From Acidobacteriota bacterium (GTDB taxonomy: Bacteria > Acidobacteriota > Vicinamibacteria > Vicinamibacterales > CAVVIG01), in contig JADGOC010000028.1 of NCBI GenBank assembly GCA_017883165.1, positions 1-32,240 of the forward strand: a stretch of DNA of 32,240 nucleotides, written 5' to 3'. Shown here in pieces: positions 8,039 through 17,225 of the stretch (its first letter is position 1; each line of letters opens with the position of its first letter). A program made the position numbers and the translations under genes. The notes under the pieces are model-generated. The model saw only the letters and a program-made list of their open reading frames with translations, was not told where the DNA came from and did no database searches.

Positions 8039-8120
8039 GACGCCGATTGTCGCATCGTAGATGCCCGAGACGGCCGCGATTACGCGAAGGCGCGACAGTG
8101 TACCCAGGGTGTCCCGCGCC

Positions 8121-9071
8121 TCACTGAATCTTCTTCAGCTCGCCCGTGTAGGTCGTCGTGTGATGCGGATCGAGCCGCACCTCGAAGGTCAGCGTCTCGT
8201 AGCCGGGCGCGCGAATTTCCACGTGATGCGCTCCCGCTTCGATGTGGAGACGCTGGAAGATGCCGTCGAAGTCGTCAACGATCCCGGCGAGGTAGCCGTC
8301 CACGAAGACCGAGGCGTCTCGCGGCTTGATCTTCAGGTGAAGCGACGCCTGCTCTTTCGGGTAAGAGCTGCTGGCCTGCCCATAAGAGCCGCCGTACGGG
8401 TCGATGCCGCCATAGCCGTACGGGTCCATCAGCGGATCGTAATATCCACCGTAATAGCCGTACGGGTCGTATCCGTACCCGTAGCCATAGCCGTACCCGT
8501 ACCCGAAGCCGCCGAAGCCAAACGGGAAGTAGCCGGTCGGCACAAACACCGTCCCTCCGCCGGGCACGGGCGCGGGGCCGGTGCGCGGAACGGCCTGGCC
8601 AATGATCGGCCGGCCATTGGACGGGCGCGAATACGTGGGCACCGCGCTCGTGACACCAGTGCCATTAGCCGTGCCGGGGTCGCCGCGGTAGACCGCGCGT
8701 GTCCCCGCGCCGCTGCCGGTCGTGCTGGTGCCGCCGCTCGTCGATCCGTGCTGCACCGTTCCGCTGGCGCTCGTCGATCCGCGCTGCACCGCCGATCCGC
8801 CGCTGCTGACGTGCGAGCCGCTGCTGCCGCGCGAGACGCCGGCGCTCGACGATCCGCCACTCGACGACCCGCCGCTCGACGATGACCCGCCGCCCGAGCT
8901 GCCGCCGCTCGACGACCCACCGCCCGAGCTACCGCCGCTCGACGACCCGCCGCCCGAGCTACCGCCCGATTGCGTGTGTTGGGCGGACGAAGCTGCCGGG
9001 GCTCCCAGCAAGAACATCGGCACCAGCACGGCCATTGCGAAACCGGACCACGCGGGGAATATTCGTTTCAT
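8121..9071 (-). CDS. Exported PEGA-domain protein with Gly/Ser and Gly/Tyr low-complexity regions
   Basis: 316 residues. Signal peptide 1-30 (FAMAVLVPMFLLGAPAASSAQ). Residues 35-80 are a Gly/Ser tract built on a 10-residue unit (GGSSGGGSSS), encoded by 30-base tandem repeats. Residues 80-165 are Ser/Thr/Gly-rich. Residues 181-230 are Gly/Tyr-rich (repeated GYG, DPYGYYGGYYDP, DPYGYGG). Residues 240-316 form a PEGA domain: LHLKIKPRDASVFVDGYLAG, then LHIEAGAHHVEIRAPGYE, the usual signature of these surface-associated beta domains. Ribosome-binding site AGGAG lies about 11 bases before ATG 9071. Likely a periplasmic or surface protein; PEGA domains are thought to bind cell-wall or surface components. 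The repeats may vary in number among strains. Confidence 0.9.
   Translation of the reverse strand: MKRIFPAWSGFAMAVLVPMFLLGAPAASSAQHTQSGGSSGGGSSSGGSSGGGSSSGGSSGGGSSSSGGSSSGGSSSAGVSRGSSGSHVSSGGSAVQRGSTSASGTVQHGSTSGGTSTTGSGAGTRAVYRGDPGTANGTGVTSAVPTYSRPSNGRPIIGQAVPRTGPAPVPGGGTVFVPTGYFPFGFGGFGYGYGYGYGYGYDPYGYYGGYYDPLMDPYGYGGIDPYGGSYGQASSSYPKEQASLHLKIKPRDASVFVDGYLAGIVDDFDGIFQRLHIEAGAHHVEIRAPGYETLTFEVRLDPHHTTTYTGELKKIQ
8881..8967. repeat. 30-base tandem repeat, about 2.9 copies, within the PEGA gene
   Basis: Units begin at 8881, 8911 and 8941, each starting GAYGACCC and running to CCGCCGCTC, with one to three mismatches. In the gene's frame (minus strand) they encode GGSSGGGSSS. The repeat is coding and in phase (30 bases = 10 codons), so copy-number changes would keep the frame. 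Confidence 0.85.
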
Positions 9072-9139
9072 GGCCTACCCACTCCTGCCTTCTGTAATAG
9101 CAACGCGCCTGCCAGACGGCCTCATAAGGATTCCTTAAG

Positions 9140-9161
9140 TATCGGCCGATTTCGGCCGATA
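9140..9161. promoter_or_regulatory. Perfect 10-base inverted repeat between divergent genes (operator candidate)
   Basis: TATCGGCCGA (9140-9149) and TCGGCCGATA (9152-9161) are exact reverse complements around a 2-base centre TT. The site lies between the divergent PEGA gene and hslV, about 58 bases upstream of the hslV -35. The tight spacing suits a dimeric DNA-binding protein better than a terminator. A shorter palindrome (AAGGA-T-TCCTT, 9126-9136) is next to it. Confidence 0.55.
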
Positions 9162-9218
9162 CGCACGAGAATTCGCGCGCGCGTGTCCCCGCACGAGTGC
9201 AGGAAACGTCCCGTTTTC

Positions 9219-9248
9219 TTGACACCCTGATCCCGCCGCCGATACAGT
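9219..9248 (+). promoter_or_regulatory. Sigma-70 promoter for hslVU
   Basis: A perfect -35 TTGACA (9219-9224), an 18-base spacer, and -10 TACAGT (9243-9248). The expected start is near 9255, only about 3 bases before the GTG start of hslV (9258), so the mRNA would be nearly leaderless. This is the best promoter in the window. Confidence 0.75.
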
Positions 9249-9257
9249 CAGAAAACC

Positions 9258-9785
9258 GTGTTTCACAGCACCACGATTCTCGCCGTCCGCCACCGTGATC
9301 GCGCCGTGCTCGCCGGCGACGGCCAGGTCACCTTCGGCCAGACCATCGTCAAGCAGGGCGCTCGCAAGATTCGACGCCTCTACAACGACCGCATCCTCGC
9401 CGGCTTTGCGGGCTCGGCGGCCGATTCCTTCGCGCTCTTCTCGAGGTTCGAGTCGAAGCTCGAACAGTATCGCGGCAATCTCGAGCGCTCCGCCGTGGAG
9501 CTGGCGAAGGACTGGCGCAGCGATCGCATCCTGCGCCGTCTCGAAGCGATGCTCATCGTCCTCGACAAGAGCACGACGTTCCTCCTCTCGGGCACCGGCG
9601 ATCTCATCGAGCCCGACGATGGGATCGTGGGGATTGGATCCGGGGGGCCCTTCGCGCTGGCTGCCGCGCGAGCGCTGGTGAACAACACGGAGCTCGACGC
9701 GCGCGGCATCGCCGAAAGGGCGATGGTCATTGCGGCGGGCATCTGCATCTACACGAACTCAAATATCGTCGTGGAAGAGCTGTAA
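9258..9785 (+). CDS. hslV: HslV, proteolytic subunit of the HslUV (ClpQY) ATP-dependent protease
   Basis: 175 residues, the usual HslV length. The N-terminus reads MFHS then TTILAVRH; the catalytic Thr is T5 after removal of a four-residue propeptide. Family blocks follow: [71 protein letters not shown], and [20 protein letters not shown]. HslV forms a double hexamer capped by HslU and degrades misfolded cytoplasmic proteins. The GTG at 9258 is the first possible start and sits just after a strong promoter. The stop TAA is followed directly by the GTG of hslU. Confidence 0.97.
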   Translation: MFHSTTILAVRHRDRAVLAGDGQVTFGQTIVKQGARKIRRLYNDRILAGFAGSAADSFALFSRFESKLEQYRGNLERSAVELAKDWRSDRILRRLEAMLIVLDKSTTFLLSGTGDLIEPDDGIVGIGSGGPFALAAARALVNNTELDARGIAERAMVIAAGICIYTNSNIVVEEL

Positions 9786-11161
<1,376 letters not shown>

Positions 11162-11165
<4 letters not shown>

Positions 11166-12532
11166 TTCGTCGTCGTCCACCACGACGATCAACGCAGAAC
11201 ACGCAGAACACGCAGAACTCGCAGAGCGACGCTTTCTCCGCGGGTTCTGCGAGTTCTGCGTTGATCGTTGTTCTCATCGTCCTCGCGATGACGGCGTGCG
11301 GGAAGAAAGGGCCGCCGCTGCCGCCCCTCGTCAGGCTGCCCCAGCCGCCGTCCGAGCTCACGGCGACGCGCCGCGGCGAGACGGTCGATCTGCAGTTCAG
11401 CGTCCCGAGCGTCAACGCCGACGGCTCGCGGCCGGCCAACGTCGTGCGCGTCGACGTCTACGGGTTCAGCGGACCCGACGTGAAAGACGAAGAGCTGTTC
11501 AAGCGCGATCCGAGGGTCGGGAGCGTCACCGTCAAAGCGCCCAGGGATCCGAATATCGTGGTCGAGGAAGACGAGCCGATTGCGGACATGGAGCCGCCCG
11601 AGGGCGCCGGGCTCGAGCAAGGCTCGAAGGCGCGGGTCGAGGAGACGCTGACCGCGGCGTCGCTCGTGCCGCTCGAGGTCACCAAGAAACAGACCCGGAA
11701 AAAACCGGCCTCGGTCGAAGATGTGCCCAGACCGCTCATCGGTCCGCCGCTGCAAGTCCCGGTGCGCATCTACGTGGCCGTCTCCGTCAACAAGCATGGA
11801 CAGCGGGGACCGATGACGCCTCGCAAGCTCGTCCCGCTCGTTCCCGCGCCGCCGCCGCCGCCGGCGCCGCCGACGGTGACGTACGACGAGACGACCATCA
11901 CGGTCACGTGGCAGGCGCCGAGCGGCATCGCGCGAATGCGGGAACCGGCGAGCGGCGATATCCTTCCGTCCAGACTGGTTGGGTACGTCGAGCCCTCGAT
12001 CGGATACAACGTCTACGACGTGCCGCCCGCGACATCGGCGGCAGCGCCCAGCGAAAGCCCGAAGACGACGGCGCCCGCCAAGCCGGGCGAGACGCGCTTG
12101 ACCTCGTCGCCGACCGCCGAGCCGACCTACGACGACAAGCGCATGTCCTGGGGGACCGAGCGCTGCTACGCGGTGCGGACGGTCGAGGGGATTGGCGAGC
12201 TGTCGATCGAGAGCGCCGAAGCGCCGTCGGTTTGCACCACGCTTGTCGACACCTTTCCGCCGGCTGCGCCACAAGGTCTCCAGTCGGTCGCCACCGCGGG
12301 CGCCGTCAGCTTGATCTGGCAGGCCAACGGCGAGAAGGATCTCGCCGGCTACATCGTGCTGCGCGGCACGACGCGTGACACGCTCGCGCCCATCACGCCC
12401 GCGCCTATCCAGGAAACGGCGTTCAAGGACGAGGTGGCGTCGGGGTCGCACTTCTTCTATGCCGTCAAGGCGGTCGACAAGGCCGGCAATCTGAGCGGAC
12501 CGTCGAATACCGAAGAAGCGACGGCCCGGTAA
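11162..12532 (+). CDS. Large lipoprotein with LptM-like start and fibronectin type III-like domains
   Basis: 456 residues from GTG 11162, overlapping the hslU stop. A lipoprotein signal peptide ends in MTAC with acylated Cys46, followed by [10 protein letters not shown], which resembles the CG-x-KGPL-x-LPP start of the small LptM/YifL lipoproteins. After it come FN3-like domains: about 58-205 ([20 protein letters not shown]), about 220-350 ([18 protein letters not shown]), and 355-456 ([56 protein letters not shown]), with Pro-rich linkers. Residues 10-36 of the signal region ([11 protein letters not shown] to SASSALIV) are encoded by a repeat hairpin (11185-11268), so part of the hydrophobic core comes from its right arm. 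Likely an outer-membrane lipoprotein; function unknown. Confidence 0.88.
11185..11268. repeat. Inverted-repeat element of tandem 9-mers, encoding a signal peptide
   Basis: A perfect 16-base inverted repeat, ACGATCAACGCAGAAC (11185-11200) and its complement at 11253-11268, flanks a 52-base centre. The left side contains three tandem ACGCAGAAC units (11192-11218); the right side has the complementary TTCTGCGAG/TTCTGCGTT units. The whole element is read in frame in the lipoprotein signal region. Confidence 0.85.
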
Positions 12533-12546
12533 TGGCGTTAATGACT

Positions 12547-12552
12547 TAGAAT
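12547..12552 (+). promoter_or_regulatory. TAGAAT -10-like hexamer before the FAH-family gene
   Basis: TAGAAT ends 7 bases before the ATG at 12560, so transcription would start at or next to the start codon. No Shine-Dalgarno sequence precedes the ATG and no clear -35 is seen. Confidence 0.5.
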
Positions 12553-12559
12553 CGCCGTC

Positions 12560-13336
12560 ATGGATCACATCTATCGGGTGAACAAGCAAAGCGAGACGTT
12601 CTACGCCATCGAGCGCGGCGGCGAGCTGCGGCGCGCCGTGCTGACGGGCGACGACATCTTTGCCGGCTATACGCAAGGCGCCGTCATTCCCGGCGGCTTG
12701 CAGGCGGTCAAGGTGCTGGCGCCGGTGTTGCCGTCCAAGATCGTCTGCGTCGGACGGAATTACAAGGATCACGCGCTCGAAACCGGCAAAGCGCTTCCGG
12801 CCGAGCCGCTCATCTTCATCAAGCCGCGGACCGCGGTCGTCGGGCCGGGCGACGCCATCCGGCTGCCGCCGGGCGTGGGCCGCGTCGATCATGAAGCGGA
12901 GGTCGGTGTCGTCATCGGGCGCCGCGCGCACCGCGTGCCGCGCGCGAAGGCGTGGGACTATATTCTGGGGCTGACGTGCGTCAACGACGTGACGGCGCGC
13001 GATCTGCAGAAGAAGGAATCGCAATTCACACGGTGCAAGGGCTTTGATACCTTCGCGCCGATCGGACCGTGCATCGCGACCGGCCTGACCGGCGATTCGC
13101 GCGCCGTCGAGGGGTGGGTCAACGCCGAGCGGCGTCAGTCGTCGACGACCGGTCACCTCGTCTTTCCGATCGACCAGCTCGTGGAATTCGTGACCTTCGT
13201 CATGACGCTCGAGCCGGGCGACATCATCGCGACCGGCACGCCGGCAGGCATCGGCCCGATCGTGGCTGGCGACACGGTCACGATCAAGGTCGAAGGCGTG
13301 GGGGAGCTCACGAACCCGGTTCAGGAAGAGAAGTAG
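12560..13336 (+). CDS. Fumarylacetoacetate hydrolase (FAH) family protein
   Basis: 258 residues. After a short N-terminal domain comes the FAH fold: [18 protein letters not shown] (59-76), [18 protein letters not shown], then the metal site [12 protein letters not shown] (E112, E114) and NDVTARDLQ (D143), and the C-terminal [30 protein letters not shown] (about 205-235). Members cleave C-C bonds or decarboxylate or hydrate acylpyruvates and related 2-oxo acids with Mg2+ or Mn2+; the substrate cannot be fixed from sequence. It is followed after 61 bases by the transaldolase-like gene on the same strand. It probably starts a catabolic operon with the acyl-CoA carboxylase. Confidence 0.92.
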   Translation: MDHIYRVNKQSETFYAIERGGELRRAVLTGDDIFAGYTQGAVIPGGLQAVKVLAPVLPSKIVCVGRNYKDHALETGKALPAEPLIFIKPRTAVVGPGDAIRLPPGVGRVDHEAEVGVVIGRRAHRVPRAKAWDYILGLTCVNDVTARDLQKKESQFTRCKGFDTFAPIGPCIATGLTGDSRAVEGWVNAERRQSSTTGHLVFPIDQLVEFVTFVMTLEPGDIIATGTPAGIGPIVAGDTVTIKVEGVGELTNPVQEEK

Positions 13337-13397
13337 AGCGTGGCGGCCGCGGCCGAATCGTCGACTGAGCGGAAAGTCGCGGAAGAAAGATGACACC

Positions 13398-14051
13398 ATG
13401 AAAATCTTCGTCGATACCGGCAGCATCAAGGACATCCAGACCATCGCGGACCTCGGCATCCTCGACGGGGTCACCACCAATCCGTCGCTCCTCGCCAAGG
13501 AGACGGGCGACTACCGGCAGAACCTGAAGAAGATCTGCGACATTGTCAAAGGCCCGGTGAGCGGCGAGGTCACCGCCACCGATTTCGCCGGCATGCTGCG
13601 CGAAGGGCACGACATCGCCAAGATCGATCAGCACATGGTGGTGAAAGTGCCGCTGACGCGCGACGGCATCAAGGCCTGCAAGGCGTTGTCGGGCGAAGGC
13701 ATCCCCGTCAACGTGACGCTCTGTTTTTCGCCGGCGCAGGCGCTGCTCGCGGCGAAGGCCGGCGCGAGCTACATCAGTCCGTTCGTCGGGCGCCTCGACG
13801 ACATCGGGACCAACGGCATGGAGCTCGTGCGCGACATCGTCCTCATCTACGACAACTATGATTTCAAGACCGAGGTGCTGGTGGCCAGCTGCCGCGGTCC
13901 GATGCACGTCGTCGAAGCCGCGCGGCTGGGCGCCGACATCGCCACGTGCCCGCCGGCGGTGATCGACGCGCTCTACAACCATCCGCTCACTGCGAGCGGC
14001 CTTGAGAAATTCCTGAAGGACTGGGAAAAAATGCAGGCGGTGAAAGCCTGA
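13398..14051 (+). CDS. Transaldolase-like protein (TalC/fructose-6-phosphate aldolase subfamily)
   Basis: 217 residues, the length of the small transaldolase subfamily. Motifs: [26 protein letters not shown] (24-35), Schiff-base lysine K83 in [41 protein letters not shown], and [20 protein letters not shown]. These enzymes are TIM-barrel class I aldolases that transfer a dihydroxyacetone unit (pentose phosphate pathway) or cleave fructose 6-phosphate; sequence alone does not decide between them. A purine-rich GGAAGAAAG lies about 9 bases before the ATG. Its TGA overlaps the apparent CTG start of the carboxyltransferase gene. Confidence 0.94.
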   Translation: MKIFVDTGSIKDIQTIADLGILDGVTTNPSLLAKETGDYRQNLKKICDIVKGPVSGEVTATDFAGMLREGHDIAKIDQHMVVKVPLTRDGIKACKALSGEGIPVNVTLCFSPAQALLAAKAGASYISPFVGRLDDIGTNGMELVRDIVLIYDNYDFKTEVLVASCRGPMHVVEAARLGADIATCPPAVIDALYNHPLTASGLEKFLKDWEKMQAVKA

Positions 14052-15589
14052 AGCCCGAAGAGATTCTCGTAGACCTCGAGCGGCGCGCCGAGCTCGGCGG
14101 CGGCCAGGAGCGGCTCGACAAACAGCGCGCCGGCGGCAGACTGACCGCGCGCGAGCGAATCGACCTGTTGTTCGACCCCGGCACGTTCGAGGAAGTCGAC
14201 AAGCTCGTCACGCATCGCTGCCGCGACTTCGGCATGGGGGATCAGGTTGTCCCCGGCGACGGCGTCGTCGCCGGCCACGGCCTCGTCGACGGCCGTCAGG
14301 TGTTTGCCTTCGCGCAGGACTTCACGGTCGTCGGCGGATCGCTGTCGGAGACCAACGCCGCCAAGATCGTGAAGATCATGGATTTGGCCGTGAAGCTCGG
14401 ATCGCCGGTCGTCGGCCTGAACGATTCGGGCGGCGCGCGGATTCAGGAAGGGGTCCTCTCGCTCGGCGGCTACGCCGACATCTTCCTGCGCAACACGCTC
14501 GCCTCGGGCGTCGTGCCGCAGATTTCCGCGATCATGGGGCCGTGCGCGGGCGGCGCGGTCTATTCGCCGGCCATCACCGATTTCACGATCATGGTCAAGG
14601 ACACGAGCTACATGTTCCTGACCGGTCCCGACGTGCTCAAGACGGTGACGCACGAGGAAGTGACGAAGGAGGATCTCGGCGGCGCGATGACGCACAACGC
14701 GACGAGCGGCGTCGCGCACTTCGCCGTCGAGGACGATCGCGAGTGCCTCGCTCTGATCCGCGATCTCCTGTCCTTCATGCCGAGCAACAACCTGGACGAT
14801 GCGCCGCGATCGGCCACGACCGATTCGGCAGACCGGGAGGATGAGTCGCTGGACCGCCTGGTGCCCGTTTCGCCCAACCAGCCGTACGACATGCTGGATC
14901 TCATCCACACGATCGCCGACGAGGGCTATTTCCTCGAAGTGCATCAGCACTACGCGAAGAACATCATCGTCGGCTTCGCGCGTCTCGACGGGCGGCCGGT
15001 CGGCGTCGTCGCGAATCAGCCGGCGGTGCTGGCGGGCACACTCGACATCGACGCGTCGGTGAAGGCGGCGCGCTTTGTCCGCTTCTGCGACGCGTTCAAC
15101 ATTCCGCTGGTGACGTTCGAGGACGTGCCCGGCTTCCTGCCCGGCACGGTGCAGGAGTACGGCGGCATCATCCGGCACGGCGCCAAGCTGCTGTTCGCGT
15201 TTGCCGAAGCGACCGTGCCGAAGGTCACCGTGATCACGCGCAAGGCGTACGGCGGCGCGTATTGCGTCATGGCGAGCAAACACATTCGCACCGACCTGAA
15301 CTTCGCGTGGCCGACGGCCGAGATCGCCGTGATGGGGCCGGAAGGCGCCGTCAACATCCTGTACAAGCGCGAGCTCGACGCCGCCGCCGATCCAGCGCGC
15401 GCGCGCGCCGAGAAGATCGAGGAGTTTCGCGAGAAATTCGCCAATCCCTACATCGCCGCCGGCCGAGGCTTCGTGGACGAAGTGATCCGTCCGCGCGAGA
15501 CGCGGCGCAAGCTCATCACGGCGCTGCGGAGTCTCGAGAACAAGCGGGACAAGAATCCGCCGAAGAAGCACGGAAACATCCCGCTGTGA
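14048..15589 (+). CDS. Acyl-CoA (probably propionyl-CoA) carboxylase, carboxyltransferase (beta) subunit; apparent CTG start
   Basis: 513 residues if begun at CTG 14048. The family's conserved N-terminus is encoded upstream of the first standard start codon: [10 protein letters not shown] (14-23), [22 protein letters not shown] (in two pieces, 24-45), then [45 protein letters not shown]. Later blocks are the acyl-CoA pocket [25 protein letters not shown], and C-terminal [15 protein letters not shown] and KKHGNIPL, the classical ending of PccB/MmdA proteins. It transfers carboxyl from biotin to acyl-CoA; the two other subunits are encoded at 17226-19254. Between the last upstream stop and TTG 14168 no ATG, GTG or TTG exists in this frame; CTG 14048 overlaps the transaldolase TGA (CTGA) and fits coupled translation. 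TTG 14168 would remove 40 conserved residues. Confidence 0.92.
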   Translation: MKPEEILVDLERRAELGGGQERLDKQRAGGRLTARERIDLLFDPGTFEEVDKLVTHRCRDFGMGDQVVPGDGVVAGHGLVDGRQVFAFAQDFTVVGGSLSETNAAKIVKIMDLAVKLGSPVVGLNDSGGARIQEGVLSLGGYADIFLRNTLASGVVPQISAIMGPCAGGAVYSPAITDFTIMVKDTSYMFLTGPDVLKTVTHEEVTKEDLGGAMTHNATSGVAHFAVEDDRECLALIRDLLSFMPSNNLDDAPRSATTDSADREDESLDRLVPVSPNQPYDMLDLIHTIADEGYFLEVHQHYAKNIIVGFARLDGRPVGVVANQPAVLAGTLDIDASVKAARFVRFCDAFNIPLVTFEDVPGFLPGTVQEYGGIIRHGAKLLFAFAEATVPKVTVITRKAYGGAYCVMASKHIRTDLNFAWPTAEIAVMGPEGAVNILYKRELDAAADPARARAEKIEEFREKFANPYIAAGRGFVDEVIRPRETRRKLITALRSLENKRDKNPPKKHGNIPL

Positions 15590-15609
15590 CACCCGCGAGA
15601 AAGTAACGA

Positions 15610-17172
15610 ATGCTGACGCGATGGTTGGCTGGACTTGGTGCGGCGCTGGCTGTTGCAGGAGCTGCGGTTGTTGTTGAAACCCAAGCCCCAAGGCCATTCG
15701 CGATCGACGAAGCCACCATCGCGCAAATTGAAACGGCGCTGCGCGCGCGCACGCTGACCTGCCACGCGCTCGTTGCGCAGTACCTCGCGCGCATCGACGC
15801 GTATGACAAGCAACACGCCGCGCTGAACGCCATTGTCCTCGTCAACCCCGACGCGCTGAAGGCCGCCGACGATCTCGATCGCCGGCTGGCACAGTCGGGG
15901 CCGGCCGGCCCCCTGCACTGCGTGCCGGTTCTCGTCAAAGACAATTACGAAACGATCGACATGCCGACGACGGCGGGGTCGCTGGCGCTGAAGGACATGA
16001 TGACGGGCAAGGACGCCTTCGTCGTCAAGCGCCTGCGCGAGGCCGGCGCCGTAGTGATCGCGAAGACGAACATGGCGGAGTTCGCGTTCAGCCCGGTCGA
16101 GACGGTCAACTCGATTCTGCCCGGCTACACGCGCAACCCCTATGACACCGCGCGCGTCACCGCCGGATCGAGCGGCGGGTCGGCGGCGGGAACGGCCGCG
16201 AACTTCGGCGCGTTCGCCACGGCCAGCGACACCGGCGATTCGATTCGCGGCCCCGCGGCGCATCAGGCGCTGGTCGGCCTGCGATCCACGATGGGCCTGG
16301 TCAGCCGCGGAGGCGTCGTGCCGCTGAGCCTCGCGGCGGACATCACCGGCGCGCTCACGAGAACGGTCGCGGACACGGCCGCCGTGCTCCAGGTGATCGC
16401 CGGAGAGGATCCCGCGGATCCCGCGACGGCCGACGGTCGCGGCCACGTGGACGCCGACTATGCCGCGGCGCTCGACGCCGGCGGCCTGCGCGGCGCGCGG
16501 CTCGGCGTGCTGCATCAGGCCTACGACACGCCGACGACCGACGCCGAGGTGCTCGGCGTGTTTCGGTCCGCGCTCGACGAACTGCGTCACGCGGGCGCCG
16601 AGGTGATCGACCCGGTCGCCGTCGACGGGCTCGACGCGATGCGGCGCGGCGGCGGCGGCTGCAATCAGTTCAAGTACGATCTGAACCGGTACCTCGCCGG
16701 TCTCGGCGACAAGGCGCCGAGACACTCGCTCGACGAGATCATCAAATCGCGCCGCTTCCATCCGTCGATTCAGGCGCGGCTCGAAAGCGCGCAGGCATCA
16801 GACGATGTGCCCGGCGAGACGCCGGGCTGCAAGAGCCGCGACGAGTTCCGCGTCCGTCTCCGCGAGGCGGTGCTGAAGGTGATGGACGACAACCGTCTGG
16901 ATGCGCTGGTGTATCCGACGTGGAGCAATCCGCCGCGCCTGATCGGTGATCTCAACACGCCGGCCGGCGACAACAACCAGCTGTTCTCGCCGAGCACCGG
17001 GTTCCCGGCGATCACCGTGCCCATGGGCTACACGCGCGCCGGCACGCTGCCCGCCGGCCTGCAGTTCTTCGGCCGGGCGTGGAGCGAAGCGACGCTCATC
17101 CGTCTCGCGTACGGGTACGAGCAGGCCACTCACCATCGCCACCAGCCGGCCGCGACCCCTCCTCTTCGCTGA
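15610..17172 (+). CDS. Exported amidase (amidase signature family)
   Basis: 520 residues. An N-terminal signal peptide or anchor (WLAGLGAALAVAGAAVVVE, 5-23) implies export. The amidase signature catalytic set is present with normal spacing: K110 (VLVKDN), cis-Ser S187 (AGSSGGSAAG) and nucleophile S211 (DTGDSIRGPA), as in the Ser-cisSer-Lys triad. The usual DTGGS reads DTGDS here, so the residue before the nucleophile is Asp in place of Gly. C-terminal FPAITVPMGYTRAGTLPAGL and GLQFFGRAWSEATLIRLAYGYEQAT (in pieces) is typical. It probably hydrolyses an amide in the periplasm; substrate unknown. It lies 20 bases after the carboxyltransferase gene and just before the biotin carboxylase, so it sits inside the carboxylase locus. 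Confidence 0.93.
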   Translation: MLTRWLAGLGAALAVAGAAVVVETQAPRPFAIDEATIAQIETALRARTLTCHALVAQYLARIDAYDKQHAALNAIVLVNPDALKAADDLDRRLAQSGPAGPLHCVPVLVKDNYETIDMPTTAGSLALKDMMTGKDAFVVKRLREAGAVVIAKTNMAEFAFSPVETVNSILPGYTRNPYDTARVTAGSSGGSAAGTAANFGAFATASDTGDSIRGPAAHQALVGLRSTMGLVSRGGVVPLSLAADITGALTRTVADTAAVLQVIAGEDPADPATADGRGHVDADYAAALDAGGLRGARLGVLHQAYDTPTTDAEVLGVFRSALDELRHAGAEVIDPVAVDGLDAMRRGGGGCNQFKYDLNRYLAGLGDKAPRHSLDEIIKSRRFHPSIQARLESAQASDDVPGETPGCKSRDEFRVRLREAVLKVMDDNRLDALVYPTWSNPPRLIGDLNTPAGDNNQLFSPSTGFPAITVPMGYTRAGTLPAGLQFFGRAWSEATLIRLAYGYEQATHHRHQPAATPPLR

Positions 17173-17184
17173 CGACAGAGACGA

Positions 17185-17190
17185 TAGAAT
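17185..17190 (+). promoter_or_regulatory. TAGAAT -10-like hexamer before the biotin carboxylase
   Basis: TAGAAT lies 13 bases after the amidase stop and 17 bases before GTG 17208. It could start transcription of the biotin carboxylase to SurA-like gene block independently of the upstream genes. No -35 is evident. Confidence 0.45.
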
Positions 17191-17225
17191 AGAGAAGCCC
17201 CGCCTCGGTGGCGCCGAGTTTCATC

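Noticed and set aside
8881-8967. Regular 30-base repeats that could suggest a CRISPR array
   Set aside because: The units are contiguous with no spacers and encode a Gly/Ser tract in a gene, so they are a coding minisatellite.
11189-13498. A 769-residue minus-strand frame covering the lipoprotein and FAH genes
   Set aside because: It is antisense to two well-supported genes and shows only Arg/Asp-rich low-complexity sequence.
13973-16761. Long minus-strand frames opposite the carboxyltransferase and amidase
   Set aside because: Both plus-strand proteins have conserved catalytic motifs; the minus frames have none.
17100-17172. Possible CCAGCC-type repeat at the end of the amidase gene
   Set aside because: The CCACCAGCC similarity is short and not in tandem 7-mers, and amidases commonly end with a YEQAT-H-R-P type tail, so it is likely chance.
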